A DNA stretch of 64,000 nucleotides from Brachypodium distachyon (lineage: Eukaryota; Streptophyta; Magnoliopsida; Poales; Poaceae), in NCBI RefSeq assembly GCF_000005505.3, contig NC_016131.3, positions 60,187,355 to 60,251,354 on the forward strand. Direction: 5' to 3'. Under the pieces are notes generated by a model. The model was not told where the DNA came from. It saw only the letters and a list, made by a program, of their open reading frames with translations, and made no database searches. The stretch's first letter is position 1. The number at the start of each line of letters is the position of its first letter. A program made the translations under genes and the position numbers. This document shows, piece after piece, positions 45,680 through 57,480 of the stretch.

Positions 45680-45946
45680 GTAGATCGATCAACCATCTCG
45701 CAAACCAAAGGTTCGCCCTCTCCATGGTATAGGAACTGTTTCGAATTTCTCGATCTTGTTTCGTTGGTATAATTGCCCCCGTACTAGATCAAAGGTCTCC
45801 CGGTGTCCGCAAATGGAGTAGCACGGTGTGCGTGTGTCGCTCGTAGTCGCAGCTGGAGATGGTCTCCATCTCCGATACATTCAAGAAGGAGGGTGCGTTC
45901 GTGCAGGCGGATGTAGCACGAAACAGATGAGGAGTGAGAAGATATA

Positions 45947-46368
45947 CTCCCTCTATTCCTTTTTATAAGATGCAGAGTTCTTAAAATTTGACGAAGTTTC
46001 CAGAGAAAAATCTGCCAACTTCTAGAACTCCAAGTTTTTTTTATTAAATTTGATACATGCCACTGCAATTTTGGCGAATTTGAAAAATGCCACTATAATT
46101 CTGTAGATTCTTTGAAAAATGCCACTCCAATGGGTTGAAAGATGCCACTGCAGTGATATTTTTCAAAGGACGATAATTGCAGTGGCATTTTTTGAATTCG
46201 CCAAAAATTGCGGTGGCATATATCAATTTGTTAAATTGGGCATGATATATATTTTCATCGAAAATTGGTAATGTGTATATTAGTACATTTTTCTATAAAA
46301 ATTATCAAACTCTAAGAAGTTTTACTTAGGACAAATCTAGAGCATCTTATAAAAAGGAACCAAGGGAG
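45947..46368. mobile_element. Stowaway MITE carrying a nested foldback insertion (422 bp)
   Basis: Left end CTCCCTCTATTCCTTTTTAT, right end ATAAAAAGGAACCAAGGGAG, both flanked by TA. Normal relatives here are 82-207 bp. The excess is a separate inverted repeat at 46046-46232. Confidence 0.82.
46046..46232. mobile_element. Foldback element nested in the Stowaway MITE
   Basis: Left arm AAATTTGATACATGCCACTG... continues TTTTGGCGAATTTGAAAAAT. The right arm is its inverse (ATTTTTTGAATTCGCCAAAA, then GCGGTGGCATATATCAATTT). Arms are about 60 bases each. Target sites were not resolved. Confidence 0.7.
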
Positions 46369-46981
46369 TATTATTAGAACAGATTTGCTAGGGCATAGTA
46401 ACCTGGAATTCTCCTAATTGGTGATTTTGCAGCTGTCAGATCCATGTCAAGATTCATGTGCTTCTTCTCCTTGTCCGACGGTGCATGAGCAGATGAGCTT
46501 CCCAGCATGGTAGGGTAACGAGGCAGAGTCGCCGGGTGGAAGAGTCGATGGAGGAGAGCTTGCTGGAGTATTACGGTCTTGAGGTGGAGTCAACCGCGTC
46601 CAAGCAGTGGAGCCGAGCGAGGAGACCTCAGATGAGTAGTTAGGGTTAGGGTCAACGATATTCACATGTTAGGAGTCAGGTGGCTCTTTTTTAGTATGAT
46701 CCATGGTAAGTTGGATGTGTGGTTATTATGATCCATGGTGAGTTGAATGCATGGCAATTCCCAGTTCTGTTTGCAATTTGTGGTGTCCACTTGACCTAAG
46801 TGGTAGTAAATAATACTGAGATGCCTGCATTTAATACTGCAGAACATCGATACAAACTGCTTGGAGCACGGAATTTCATAGCGAAGTTGTAACTGCCCTT
46901 TTTTTCTTCTTTTCAGACATGAATTATTATGCGTATCCAAGAAGTTATAATTTTATATGAAAGAAACATTTCCTCTCACTA

Positions 46982-47188
46982 CTCCCTCCGTTCCAAAACA
47001 CAACTCATATAGATTTGTGTACTTGGACCAAGACAGCTCTCGTTTCTAGTGCCTGACCAATCATATTGGATTAATAATAAATGGATGTGTGTAGTTATTG
47101 GCCGGGTACGGGTATCAAGAGAAAAATGAGGTGTGTTTTGGAACAAATGAGAAAAATCTATATGAGTTGTGTTTTGGAATGGAGGGAG
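46982..47188. mobile_element. Stowaway MITE (207 bp)
   Basis: Starts CTCCCTCCGTTCCAAAACAC, ends TGTTTTGGAATGGAGGGAG, with TA flanks. Inner sequences AACTCATATAGATTT and AAATCTATATGAGTT are exact inverses. Confidence 0.9.
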
Positions 47189-48180
47189 TACATGTGAGAT
47201 TTTACTGATATTTCTGCGGGATCTTGTGTTAGAAACGGAGATATAAAAGGATTAATTAACACCACTGTAAGTAAAATAAATACTAATACTATGACTTTGT
47301 TAATTATGTATCTAAATTTTTGTTGGGCATGGAAAAAATTTCTGGCAGATTTAGCATTGGAGAGTTCTGTTTATATGGCTCATTTACCAGTACAAATTTA
47401 TAAACAACCTGGTGAAGTCTTAATATGAACCTAGGTTCAATATAGAGCACTCTCCAATATATGGTAATTCACAGTTTACTTTTTTTATTTTCTTCACCTG
47501 AAATAAGCAGCAGCTACTAGCTAGTAACACTGGGATTGGTTGATGGTACTGGAAAAATTTGGTGAAGGCACAAAGCAAATAACAGACTCTCTGATTCTTG
47601 TGAACCATATTACGAAAGAGTAATTCCTGCCATATCCGGACTCTATATTTTTATGCATATTTATTGCTTCTCTTAGTTATACCACTACCTGTACCATTTT
47701 ATGAATACTAGTGTGAAAATCAAGTCTGATTAAAATCCTTTCTCTATTAGTATTATTCAGTGTTGATTCAATTCTTGTATCTATTCGAAGTTCATACAAT
47801 CTATTGATTCAAGTGAACATTTAGCTGCATTGGAAAGCCATCTCCATCTGAGGTGCTATTAAGTGGTGCAATGCAGGAGAGGTGGTGCATATAGGGTTGC
47901 AGGGACGGGGGGAGGTGTTGAACCTCACAATCGACTGGATGGAAAAGGGGTGTGAAGTGCATATGTTATTTATTTCATGTCAACGTAATTAGATTGTGGA
48001 TCCTCCTAATCGTATTGTGGTTGAGAGTAAGTATAAGGATAGATACTGTAAGTCTTACATGGGAAAAATGGTCAATTAAAACACGACTCTGATATTTAAA
48101 ACAAGGTGTATCAGTCTATGCACAATTAGGATCTGCGGTGCTAATTTTATGCTTTCAAAATGATTTTAGCCCTTGTAAAT

Positions 48181-48406
48181 ATTTGGATATCTTTGGCCTC
48201 CTTTTCTCTTAATTGCATTTTGTTTCTCACTAAAAGGAACCTTTAAGGTGTTCCCCATGTCTAGTCAGTTGTTGAATTGCAAGAGACAGCATTCGCTACC
48301 ACTTGGTTATTTGGATATCTTTGGCCTCTCTTAATTCTATCTCTTTGTTTCTCGCTAGAAGGGAATTTTAAGTCTAGTCAGTTGTTGAATTGTAAGAGAC
48401 AACATT
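48181..48406 (+). repeat. Tandem duplication, two ~100-113 bp units
   Basis: Units 48181-48293 and 48309-48406 both begin ATTTGGATATCTTTGGCCTC and end GTCTAGTCAGTTGTTGAATT followed by G(C/T)AAGAGACA(G/A)CATT. The first unit has an extra ~15 bases (GTGTTCCCCAT) in the middle. Confidence 0.8.
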
Positions 48407-48452
48407 AAAGACGTGACCTTTGATTTTTAAGAGATCCTTTTCTATAAGTAAC

Positions 48453-50359
48453 GAAACTTTGCTTGGTTGTACTTTTATTTGGTGACTAGTCCTATGAGGA
48501 GAAAGATTATCCTTCTTGTATCACTAGTGAGCTTGCACGTGCAACGCATGTCTCCACAATACGTCACAACTTGGATTCTACCTTTTTACATGATGACTTT
48601 TTTTTCTACAGTTTTTCTGTTTATCTTACTTTTATGCCAAAATGCTAAAGTTGGGCCTAAAAAGATGCCCACATTTTATTCATAGAATTATCAAATCTGA
48701 ACCACAATGATCTTAAAAAAAGCACCCTAACACACTGAAGTCGATCAAACTCATTTGAACATAGACAATATTCAAAATCATCAAATCTGAACCAGTTAAG
48801 ACTATGGGATTAAGGTCTACAGCGGAAGTTGCAAGAAAAAGTTGCATACCTTGAACCCAAACCCTGAATTACGCTCCGCTCAAACTAATTGTACTCCAGT
48901 AGGACCACACTTATAAAATAAGTAGTCTGCCCTACTTGACTCGGTATGGGAAATAACCTTGAAAAGTAATTTCGTTTGCATTACTGTTATAGCAAAGAAA
49001 ATTCCAAAAGTAATTGAGCGATGAACCGAATTAGCCATAATAACTGTGCAACGACATACTTTCTGGCAGAAGTTCTAGTGCAGTCAGAGTTGCACATATG
49101 TTATGCTTTTGCCATATGTTGCGTATTCTTGTAGAGGAGCTCTTCTACGGTACCCCAGAATTAATTTGGACCGTCCATTTTTTAGATCTAAGGGCTCAGA
49201 TTTGTTACTACTCCCTAGTACTCCAATTGTGAAGTGTGGAGTAGTAGGATGGAGTAATCAGAATCAAGGCCAAAGACGTAATTTCGTCAAAGAAAAAAAA
49301 TCCCCAAAACACACCCCGACTGACACCGGAGGCTCCCATGGCAAGGGAGTGGAGGGCGGAGGCGGCGGCGCATGCTGGGCGAGGGCTGGTCGAGGACGGT
49401 GGCGGCATCTGTCAGGAGGAGAGGTGGCCGTAGGCTGGGAAGGCGTCGTGCGCGGCGTTGAAGGTGCGGGCTGCAAGGATGGAATGGGGAGCCGTGAAGG
49501 CGACGGCGGCGGCCGCGCGCAGGGAAGGCGGCAACACGCCGGGCAAGGACGGCGGCGGCCGGCCGTGCGCAGGGAAGGTGGCGGCGCGGCAAGGGCGGCA
49601 GCGGCCACGCGCATCGGGACTACGAGAGTGACGAAGGAAATAATTCTAAATTTATTTTTATCCATGCGAAAATGTGAAAAGACAAAAATGCCCATGTGTA
49701 ATACTCCGTTTAATCCTGCTGGAGTAACAGGTACGAGAGAATTTGCCTTGTAGAGTGCATCTTTCTTTGGCATATCTATCCCAAATAAGTGCCTGAAAGT
49801 GCACATGTTAGTCAAATAATCCATGAGCGGTAGCAAATAATATCAAGGAGACATTGTATTCAAGAAAAAATAACTAAGCTACCTTTACTGGTTTGACCAT
49901 TTATTTGTTGAAGTTTTGATTTTATATTATCATATATGTTTCTGGGAACTGTAAATCCAAAGTTAAGTGGTATCATAGCATTTGAGTATTTCCTGTATCA
50001 TTTCATGACCTGTAAATGTATTGAACACTTCAAAGGTCTCTGAACACCTGAAAGCTCTCTGAATTTTTTGACAACAGCCACCGATGGAACAAGGCAAAGT
50101 AGGTTTGGTGCTGGTTGCTCCTCTCTGAAGAAACTACGGATGGATCAGCTTATGCTTGCTCATTTAATCAAAATCCTGCAAGAAAATAGAGAACTGATGT
50201 GAGATTATTTGCACAAACTGGACCAAAGAATGCCCTTGAATCCCTTGTCAAATTAACTACAAAATTTAAAAGTTATGACCAGGAGAAACTTTGCTTAATT
50301 GGTTTTACTTTTATTTGGTAACTAGTCCTATGAGGAGAAAGATTATCCTTCTTGTATCA
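48453..50359 (+). repeat. Pair of ~70 bp direct repeats 1.8 kb apart
   Basis: 48453-48522 and 50285-50359 share GAAACTTTGCTT..., TACTTTTATTTGGT and ACTAGTCCTATGAGGAGAAAGATTATCCTTCTTGTATCA with few changes. Only the two end segments are repeated. The 1.76 kb between them includes the GC-rich block at 49320-49640. Confidence 0.75.
49100..49760. other. GC-rich block with transposon-like flanks
   Basis: A ~0.3 kb GC-rich core (49330-49620), open in several frames on both strands (Gly/Arg-rich on plus, Pro/Ser-rich on minus), is set in AT-rich DNA. The outer sequences GGAGTAGTAGGATGGAGTAA and AATACTCCGTTTAATCCTGC contain partly complementary words. Matched ends and target sites were not established. 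No protein domain. Confidence 0.35.
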
Positions 50360-50805
50360 TTCACATTTGACGGATTGGTTTGTGTTAGCCTCAGTAACTC
50401 AGAACTACCAGTTTCTGATGAGCATGGAAAAATTAGGCTCTGCATTATCATATGGAGAATTAGTGCATGATTTACTGCAGTAACCTGTATTTTCTCACAG
50501 TACCTTTTTTTCTTTGAAATTGTACATTTGGAAGGTTAAAAACATCCGTTCTTTCTCTCTTATTTCGATTTTTTTTTCATTCTTCAAGAGCTGCATCTTG
50601 CCGAGATTCTCCTTCAAACTGCCCATGCCTTCTTGTTTTTAGAGAAACATATGTTTTTAACCCTTCAAACTGTTTGACTATAGCTTTTTTATATACTTTT
50701 GTCTATGCCATTTTTCTATCAACTACTAGCCCTCAGTCAATTCAAATTGATATTATTTGTGGATTTCAGATCTAAAGCAGTGTCTTCTTATTGTCATTGT
50801 TGCAG

Positions 50806-50919
50806 ATGTTCAACGATCAAGACTTGGGTTTCTTCACCAACTTCCTGGGTGTCTTCATATTTGTTCTGGTCACTGCATATCACTTTGTGATGGCCGATCC
50901 CAAATATGAAGCGAACTAG
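50806..50919 (+). CDS. OST4: OST4, small subunit of oligosaccharyltransferase, 37 aa
   Basis: The protein reads [20 protein letters not shown] in its first 20 residues and ends [14 protein letters not shown]. This is the full length and composition of plant OST4: one transmembrane helix (about residues 9-27) preceded by an acidic start and followed by a short tail. OST4 is an ER-membrane subunit that stabilises the oligosaccharyltransferase complex for N-glycosylation. The ATG follows a strong splice acceptor, TTGTTGCAG, so the whole coding region lies in the last exon, as in other plants. It stands alone on the + strand, 0.9 kb upstream of the cyclin gene. It is shorter than usual ORF-length cut-offs and would be missed by length-based prediction. 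Confidence 0.95.
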   Translation: MFNDQDLGFFTNFLGVFIFVLVTAYHFVMADPKYEAN

Positions 50920-51725
50920 ATCACTTTAGTGAAGGCACGCTATGGTCCATGGATCCAAAGTTCACATTATCTGTTAGGTTATGCTAGAAATTTGTTAGAA
51001 TTCTATGATGGGAGGTAAACTGTTTTGCGTTGTGATGGATATGCTACCTATGGCGCTTTGACTCGCATAACGTTTAATACTACCAGAAAGGAATAGAGTA
51101 ATTCTGAATCTTGCTTTGAAAAGTTTTTTGATCGGGTGCTTTGAAAAGTTAGTTTTGCTGGATTAGAAAAATTGTTGTATTGTTGCAGTGCTCAATCAAT
51201 CTGGGATTATGAGAACATTAATTGCCATGATTTGCCTCCATGAAACGAAGTTCAGATTTGAATGTCATGGTGGGCGTTCTGTCTTCAAAGCTGCGTTGTC
51301 TCGCTACATTAGAATCCAACGAAAACCCCATTTTACTACTTCAAAGCATCGTGTTTCTTCGGCCTGGCTCTCCCAAAGCATTGTGTTTCTTTGGCCCCGC
51401 TCTCTCACAGCATTGTGTTTCTTCGCTGTTCTATGAGCAAATAATTTCAAGATTCATCTGAATGACGCGGTAGGCATTAACTCTAGGCAAGCCAAGTTTT
51501 TGCCCATATACCAGCTGCGAATTTGTGTACTTGTTAAATTTTGAAGTACGAAACAACCCCAAGTAGGAAACATGCGTTTGCCTTGCCAGATGATCAACAT
51601 CTTTCCATAAAAAAGGGTTTGTGCTGACGCGACGCCATTAATTTGGTGGCTGTAGATACTCCTGTGGATGGGGTGGCTTGCGTCGACACGGCCCAAAAAC
51701 TCCTCCCTAGGCTGTTCCCTAGTAC
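50920..51725. other. OST4 3' flank and cyclin promoter region
   Basis: The first ~200 bases should be the OST4 3' UTR. A three-unit tandem repeat lies at 51343-51435. The remaining sequence up to the TATA box is the cyclin upstream region. Its factor-binding sites cannot be named from sequence alone. Confidence 0.4.
51343..51435 (+). repeat. Three-unit tandem repeat, 32 bp period
   Basis: Units at 51343, 51375 and 51407 follow the pattern AAAGCATYGTGTTTCTTYGG then CCYGCTCTCYC. The third unit diverges at its end. Confidence 0.85.
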
Positions 51726-51732
51726 TATAAAA
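51726..51732 (+). promoter_or_regulatory. TATA box of the cyclin D gene
   Basis: TATAAAA sits 102 bases upstream of the ATG at 51828, leaving a leader of about 70 bases. Position and sequence only. Confidence 0.6.
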
Positions 51733-51827
51733 CACCCAAAACTCTCCCTGCTTTTCTCCATTCTCCGGTAAGCACAGCCGGAGAGTCAAGGGACCAAGAG
51801 TTCATCGTTTCTTCCGACAATCTTAAC

Positions 51828-53548
51828 ATGGGATCCAACGCCTCCTCCTCCTCCTCCATCCTGCTATGCACGGAGGACAGTGCCACCCTCTGGGGTGATG
51901 ACGGTGAGGTTACGGAGGGGGCGGAGTTGGTTCATGATTACTCGGGCTTTTCCGGGCCACAGCTTGAGAGCGACGAGCTTGTGGAATCGCTCATGGCCAA
52001 GGAGAGGGAGCAACTGACCGGAACGGCAACAGGGTTATACCTGGAGAGGTTGAGCCATGGAGGATTGGAGCTTTCTTGCAGGAACGACGCCATCGATTGG
52101 ATTTGCAAGGTGAGAGAAAACCAAAATCTTGGGACGATCTGCTTCAGATTTCCATTTAGTAAATAATTAATGCCTTCTGTGTATTCCATTCATTGTTCTT
52201 CTTTGGAAATTTGGTAATGCCTTTTATGCATATCATTTTATCTGCTACTATCTAGTCGACCCCATGATAACTAAAGGTATATCATTAATCACTCCTAATT
52301 TGCCCGTAACTTCTCAACTTTCTTTTTGCACCATGACTGAAAGAGAAAGAAAGAAACTGCTTGTAATCTTTTCTCTATATCATGTGTTGTTGCAGGTACA
52401 GGCTCGCTACAGCTTTGGACCATTGTGTGTTTACCTAGCTGTGAACTATTTGGATAGGTTCCTGTCCTCAAAACAACTCCCTGTAAGAAGCTAACAAGCT
52501 ACAACTGTACATTGTTCTTTCATTATCAAGTCCATCAGAGGATATGTCTGTTTTGGGGCCATTGCCAAGTTTAGAGTCTTTGATCAATATTAACAGGGTG
52601 CAACCTTCTGTTTGTGTATTGTTGCTGTAGAATGAAGCACCCTGGACGCAGCAGCTGCTGGCAGTTGCTTGCCTATCTCTTGCAGCCAAGATGGAGGAGA
52701 CAGTTGTTCCCCTATCTCAAGACTTCCAGGTGAAGAAGATGTTGCACCCTTTTATGAAATCTATATACATATTTTTCCGATGGATTTTCTAAAATTTCGA
52801 CGGTGTGTCATAGGCTTGCGGCACAAAGTATGTGTTTGAAGCAAATGCTATTCAGAGGATGGAGGTTCTTCTGCTAAGCGCCCTGGAATGGAGGATGCAC
52901 TCTGTGACACCATTCTCTTACATTGCTTACTTCCTCAACAAGTTCAATGAGGAGAAGCCGCTAACCAATGATTTGGTCTCCCGGTCAACCGATCTCATAC
53001 TTGACACTCTGAAAGGTATGTGTAAATTGCCTTATGTATTTAACAGCTTTGGACCATTGTGTGTTTACCTAGCTGTGAACTATTTTTGATAGCAAGTGAT
53101 TTTGTCTCATTTGATTCGCAGTGACCAAGTTCCTGCAATTCAGACCTTGTGAGATTGCAGCGGCCGTTGCTCTCTCAGTGGCTGCTGAAGCCCGATCTGT
53201 TGACTTCCATAGCGCTCTTGCAGGCTCTAAAATCCCATTAGATAAGGTGTGGAACAGTCTACCATGAGAATTATATTTTTTTTTATTACATCACATTGTC
53301 TTGAAATATAGTAAATGCATTTGCAGCAAAATGCAAGGAGATGCCATGAAGCAATACAAGAGATGGCACTGGTGAAGAAGAATACCAACACCAGTGCAAG
53401 TCCTTCCGCTGTGCTGGATGCCACGTGCTTCTCTGTCGAGAGTGATGACAACAGAATACCAGGAATATCATTACAAACAATCGACAGCAGCAATGTCAAT
53501 GACAACCAAGCCTGTTCTCCTGCTTCCAAGAGGACTAAGCTAAGCTAA
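51828..53548 (+). CDS. D-type cyclin (CYCD2/CYCD4-like), 6 exons, 338 aa
   Basis: G1 cyclin that pairs with CDKA to phosphorylate retinoblastoma-related protein. Exons: 51828-52109, 52396-52482, 52631-52729, 52814-53015, 53122-53246, 53327-53548, with GT-AG borders and continuous frame. Residues 12-16 (LLCTE) are the LxCxE motif for binding retinoblastoma protein. The N cyclin box is [20 protein letters not shown] and then [16 protein letters not shown]. The C-terminal cyclin fold has [20 protein letters not shown] and ITPFSY-like [14 protein letters not shown]. The tail [20 protein letters not shown] and PASKRTKLS is like CYCD2/CYCD4 group members. Length is normal. Intron 4 contains a 43-base copy of part of exon 2. 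The subgroup is judged by eye; CYCD2 versus CYCD4 would need a tree. Confidence 0.93.
53043..53085 (+). repeat. Exact copy of 43 bases of cyclin exon 2, inside intron 4
   Basis: Bases 53043-53085 are identical to 52409-52451 of exon 2 (ACAGCTTTGGACCATTGTGT onwards to GAACTATTT). The match stops abruptly on both sides. It lacks its own splice sites, and the reading frame meets a stop just after. Confidence 0.9.
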
Positions 53549-54799
53549 AGCTAGCATCGATGTCATGGATTGCATGCATAGACAGAAAAACTAATACTTG
53601 TCGCCTTAAGGCCTATTTCATAGAAGAGTACACCAGCTTCTATATGATACCAGCCATGCGAAGGCATGCCGGATCAAAGGTTCACAAAAAGAACATTCAT
53701 TTGTTATTTCATTCTTCGGCTATATGAAAAACAAGCTTGCTTTTGTGAGAAACTGCGTGTTAAAGAAAGTGAGCCTATCTCACTTGGTTGGAAGAGTGGA
53801 TGTCCAATCTCACGGATGCGAATTTAGGTTTCTATTTACTACTTATACTGTAAGGGTCTTCTTTATTGTTTTCTTTAAAAAAAACTGTGTGCTAATATCT
53901 CAAATTCTCAGTTCCTCTCTGTTTCTTTTTCATGGTGCCTTTTGTATTTTGCCGACACATATTTTGTCGACATGCCATAAAAAGAGTCCATCGTAGGTAC
54001 GTGATAATTGCCTCGCTTCACAATCCATGTGACCAGTGTGCAAAAGAAGCTTTTACTCACACAAATCATAACAAGACGAGTATACAATATAATAAATGGC
54101 ACAATGCATGACACCACATATATGTCACTTACCACGGTGAAGATAGTAACTTAAACTAATAACATATATGTTTGCCCGTTCAATTCTCAAGTTTGACGCA
54201 TCACTCTCATTGAACATTTTCTTGTTCTATTCTCAGAAAAAAAAATGTTCTTAACGTGCTGCTTTGAGCTTTACTTACTTACTTACTTACAAGAAGCATT
54301 TCATCCACAAGGAACAGTGAGCACGAATAGAAATTGCACTTCAGCAAAAATAGAATAATAAAGTCAAGGAAGCTACAAGCCTACAACAGATCCAATCTTT
54401 TACGGTTATACTATTATAGTACATCTAATGATCTTGGAGGAGCAGCTTTTCAGAGAAGCCCATCCTGAAAGCCGAAAAGAAGGGGACCTACATATAGAGT
54501 CAAGTCGCCCTTGAGTAAATGATTCTGAAAGCTACATGATGAAATGTCTTAGGTAACATCCAATTGTTGATGGCTAGCCGAGGTAAATTTCCAGGGATGC
54601 ACCCATATGTTACGTTCCCATGAAGTCCTGACGCCGCAACACCAAACCTAAAAGATGAAAGACATTTCTAGGTGGTTTTAAATTAATAAAGCCCAAACAA
54701 CGAACCAAGGAGTTATTGTGGATACCGGTTTAATAGTAAACACACATACAACCCAGAGAAGGAAATAAAGTGTGAGGAGAAAAGTACGCCCGCCAGTCC
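53549..54799. other. Cyclin 3' flank and intergenic DNA
   Basis: The 3' UTR is expected in the first few hundred bases. From ~53700 no gene or clear repeat is visible apart from a short TTAC microsatellite at ~54273-54290. Confidence 0.4.
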
Positions 54800-55270
54800 G
54801 CGCCAGCTTGCAATAAACCTATCTCACCACTTCCCGAGCCATCTTCAAGATGGGCCTATCCGGTTTGTCACCGGCTTCCAAATCAGCAAAAAAATGAAGG
54901 TTTTAACGAGACAATCAATGGCATTTATGGGGAGACCCCTCAATCGTAAATTTATTACGAGTGAGCCAAAAAGCCTAGTTCTGATCTGCAACTGTTATCT
55001 TGGATTCTAGTTGCAGTGAAGCAGAATCCCGAACACAGCTCCATAGGAAGCGTGCTAGCTAGGGGGCAAGAGAAGAAAATGTTATCCCTGTTTTCACCCC
55101 ACCCCCTCCATACAGAGAACATATTTTCCGTCAATTTGATTGGTTGACGAGGATGTGATCGTTAGACAGCAAGCGACCTTGGATGAGTTGCCACATGAAG
55201 ATCTCTATTTTAAGGGAGACCATAGTCGCCCAGGCCAACCGAAAGTGGCCAACGGCCATCAATTTCAATG
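54800..55270 (-). mobile_element. LINE remnant, zf-RVT region
   Basis: On the minus strand, interrupted frames read WATMVSLKIEIFMWQLIQGR, LLSNDHI and ICSLYGGG, the C-terminal zinc-finger part of plant LINE ORF2. Stops and frame changes are present. Confidence 0.55.
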
Positions 55271-55619
55271 GAATTGGACACAAACCATCAAAAGATCCTG
55301 AAATTCATTTGCATTGTACTACCTCTTGTCACAATACACACCAAATATAAAGTGCATAAAAACAGTCCATGGTAAGATACTGATAAGATCATTTGAAGTG
55401 CCTAGCTAGATTTCCATTTCAGTTGTTCTCTTCCCTTAAGTTTTCCATGACTTTCACTGGAGGTCCTTACATTTGCGTGCATCAATGGATGTAGACATCA
55501 GGGATTTCCCTCTTTTTTGAAGAAAACTTGGCATCTTCTTTTTCTAGAAGGAAGTACTCAGAACCTCAACTTGTCTAAACAACTAGGTTTTCTCTATTTA
55601 ATTGATGACTTGCTGTAGC

Positions 55620-55905
55620 AGTAGTTATGTTCTATTGATACCGAAAACCAAGGCGATGCTGACCCAGGAGGGGCTTGATCGACCCAGGAATATTGTAACA
55701 TGGTTATAGAAGCTAGAAGATTGATACCTTCAGAGAGGGAGATTGTGATTTCAAAAGTTGATCGTTCACAAAATAGGGTTAGTCATGATTTGGCGGCTTA
55801 CGCTAGATCTAGGCAGCGGACTTTTTGTTGGCTTTGGTGTAATCCTTTACACCCTGATGTAACCTCTATGTAATCAATATATCTCCCTTTCCGAAAAAAA
55901 AATTA
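55620..55905 (+). mobile_element. 3' end of a LINE (RNase H tail and A-rich end)
   Basis: A plus-strand frame gives EARRLIPSEREIVISKVDRS, then NRVSHDLAAYARSRQRTFCW, typical of the RNase H domain ending many plant LINEs. A short 3' UTR (GTAATCAATATATCTCCCTT) and an A-run at 55897-55905 follow. It is 5'-truncated. Confidence 0.6.
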
Positions 55906-57480
55906 TACATACTGAAAATTTGGACGTCAGTTGTCAGACCACATGCATGTGCTGTGCTCCTCTATCTAGGTTTGACAGATCTCGTATATATGCAGCTGAT
56001 ATGGCTAGAAGCTCTCATCAGGTCGTTCCTAGTTAAACCTTGGGACAAGTTAATTAGTACTACTGGACTTTGTGCTTTTGTACTTGCATATATTATACTA
56101 ACATATTAGTACAGCTGTGTACAAAGCCGAAATTGTACTTGTTGACAGTTTAGAAGAAATAGGGTGCGTAATTTTTACTTATTACGTACATGTGCCTGTC
56201 CTGTAATCTCAATGTAATCCATAAAAAATAGTGAGTGGGTAAAGAAAGACCTGCGCTTGACCGTGCTGGAGCCTGGACGCATGATTAAGAATTAATTGGA
56301 GGAACCCATAAAAAAAATCAATGATTCTAGCTAGCGCTGCACCTGCCTATATCTATCATGTAGTTAATTAACTACTCTAACTTTTTTTGTGCAGTAGCCA
56401 GAAATGTGCTCTTGGTCGAACCGTTGTTTACAAGAAATACAGTAGTTTTTTGTGTTCTTCATGGTTTTCTTCTAACCTCACCCCCTAAGATTTTTAAAAA
56501 AAATTCAAAGGAGGATGGAATCCCGGGCTCTGCATCAGAAACATACACACATTATTCAAGAAACCTGACAATACGACTGCATTGATAAATCCAAAACCAC
56601 CTTTCTGACGACAACACATGTTTTTTTTGTTTTTTGTGGTTTTCTTCTAACCCCACCCCTCATGATAGCATGGCTCTAGCGAAAACACACGGTATTATAC
56701 TCAAGTTCAACTTTCATGGTTGATAAGATACATATTCATACTTTACATGTTTTGCTTATAAATCTTCGTGAGGGTATCTATCAAGGAGGGTCTAACTCAA
56801 GTTGCACTATGATATTGATTCATGTAGCCGACTTTGGTAAAAAAAAAAGTCCCTCTGTAAATTATTCAGATGCATATGAGCTGTTTAGCTGGAGTGAAAT
56901 CAACACGAACATTGCTGACGTCATAGTTATATCATATATACAGTGACCGAATAACGGTTAGATTCAGATCTCATAACTCATAAGAGTGTTTATATACAAT
57001 AAGAATCTGGGTCAGACGTATGTACTTCTGGGATTCAAATCATGGGTAAACTGTTTGTTAAGAAGATAAACAATCATGGTTAAAACTGATCCCCCTAGCT
57101 AGCATTTGTTGTGTAATAGTATTGGATGAATCCAATAATTCCTTGTACAGGAAACTAGTTCAACCATAACTAGATTAAGGACATCGAGAGATTGAATTTT
57201 CTTCCATACAGGGGAGGTCCCAATTAGATAATTAATTAATTACTCCGTACAAGTTAGACTGAAATATGAATGCCATTTTTTTGCGAAAATATCTATGTCA
57301 GTTTCTTATTAAAGACATTTTGTTTTCATGTGGGGCAATTAATCCTTGAGAGAAGTTAATCAGTAGTACTACTGCAGTTTGTTCTTGTACTTCCGTATAT
57401 TATTACGGCTATATACATAGTACAATGCTGAGGTTGATCCATACATGTGTGCTTGTCTTGTGATCTCTCAAAGATTATAC
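55906..57480 (+). repeat. Diverged duplicated segment in intergenic DNA
   Basis: About 56045-56215 and 57350-57470 share words in order: AGTTAAT(T/C)AGTA...ACTACTG, TTTGT, TTGTACTT, ATATTAT, GTACA and ACATGTG. Between them, TTTTTGT...GGTTTTCTTCTAAC occurs twice (56450-56485 and 56622-56660). No gene seen. Confidence 0.4.

Larger units (their letters stand above)
45680..50805. other. Transposon-rich gap before OST4
   Basis: Apart from the MITEs, duplications and GC-rich block listed separately, no gene is visible. The last bases, TTGTTGCAG at 50797-50805, are a strong splice acceptor directly before the OST4 ATG, so at least part of this gap is probably a 5' UTR intron. Confidence 0.4.

Noticed and set aside
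49264..49836. 190-codon minus-strand Pro/Ser-rich frame
   Set aside because: Low-complexity frame over a GC-rich block that is open on both strands. No start context, splice sites or domain.
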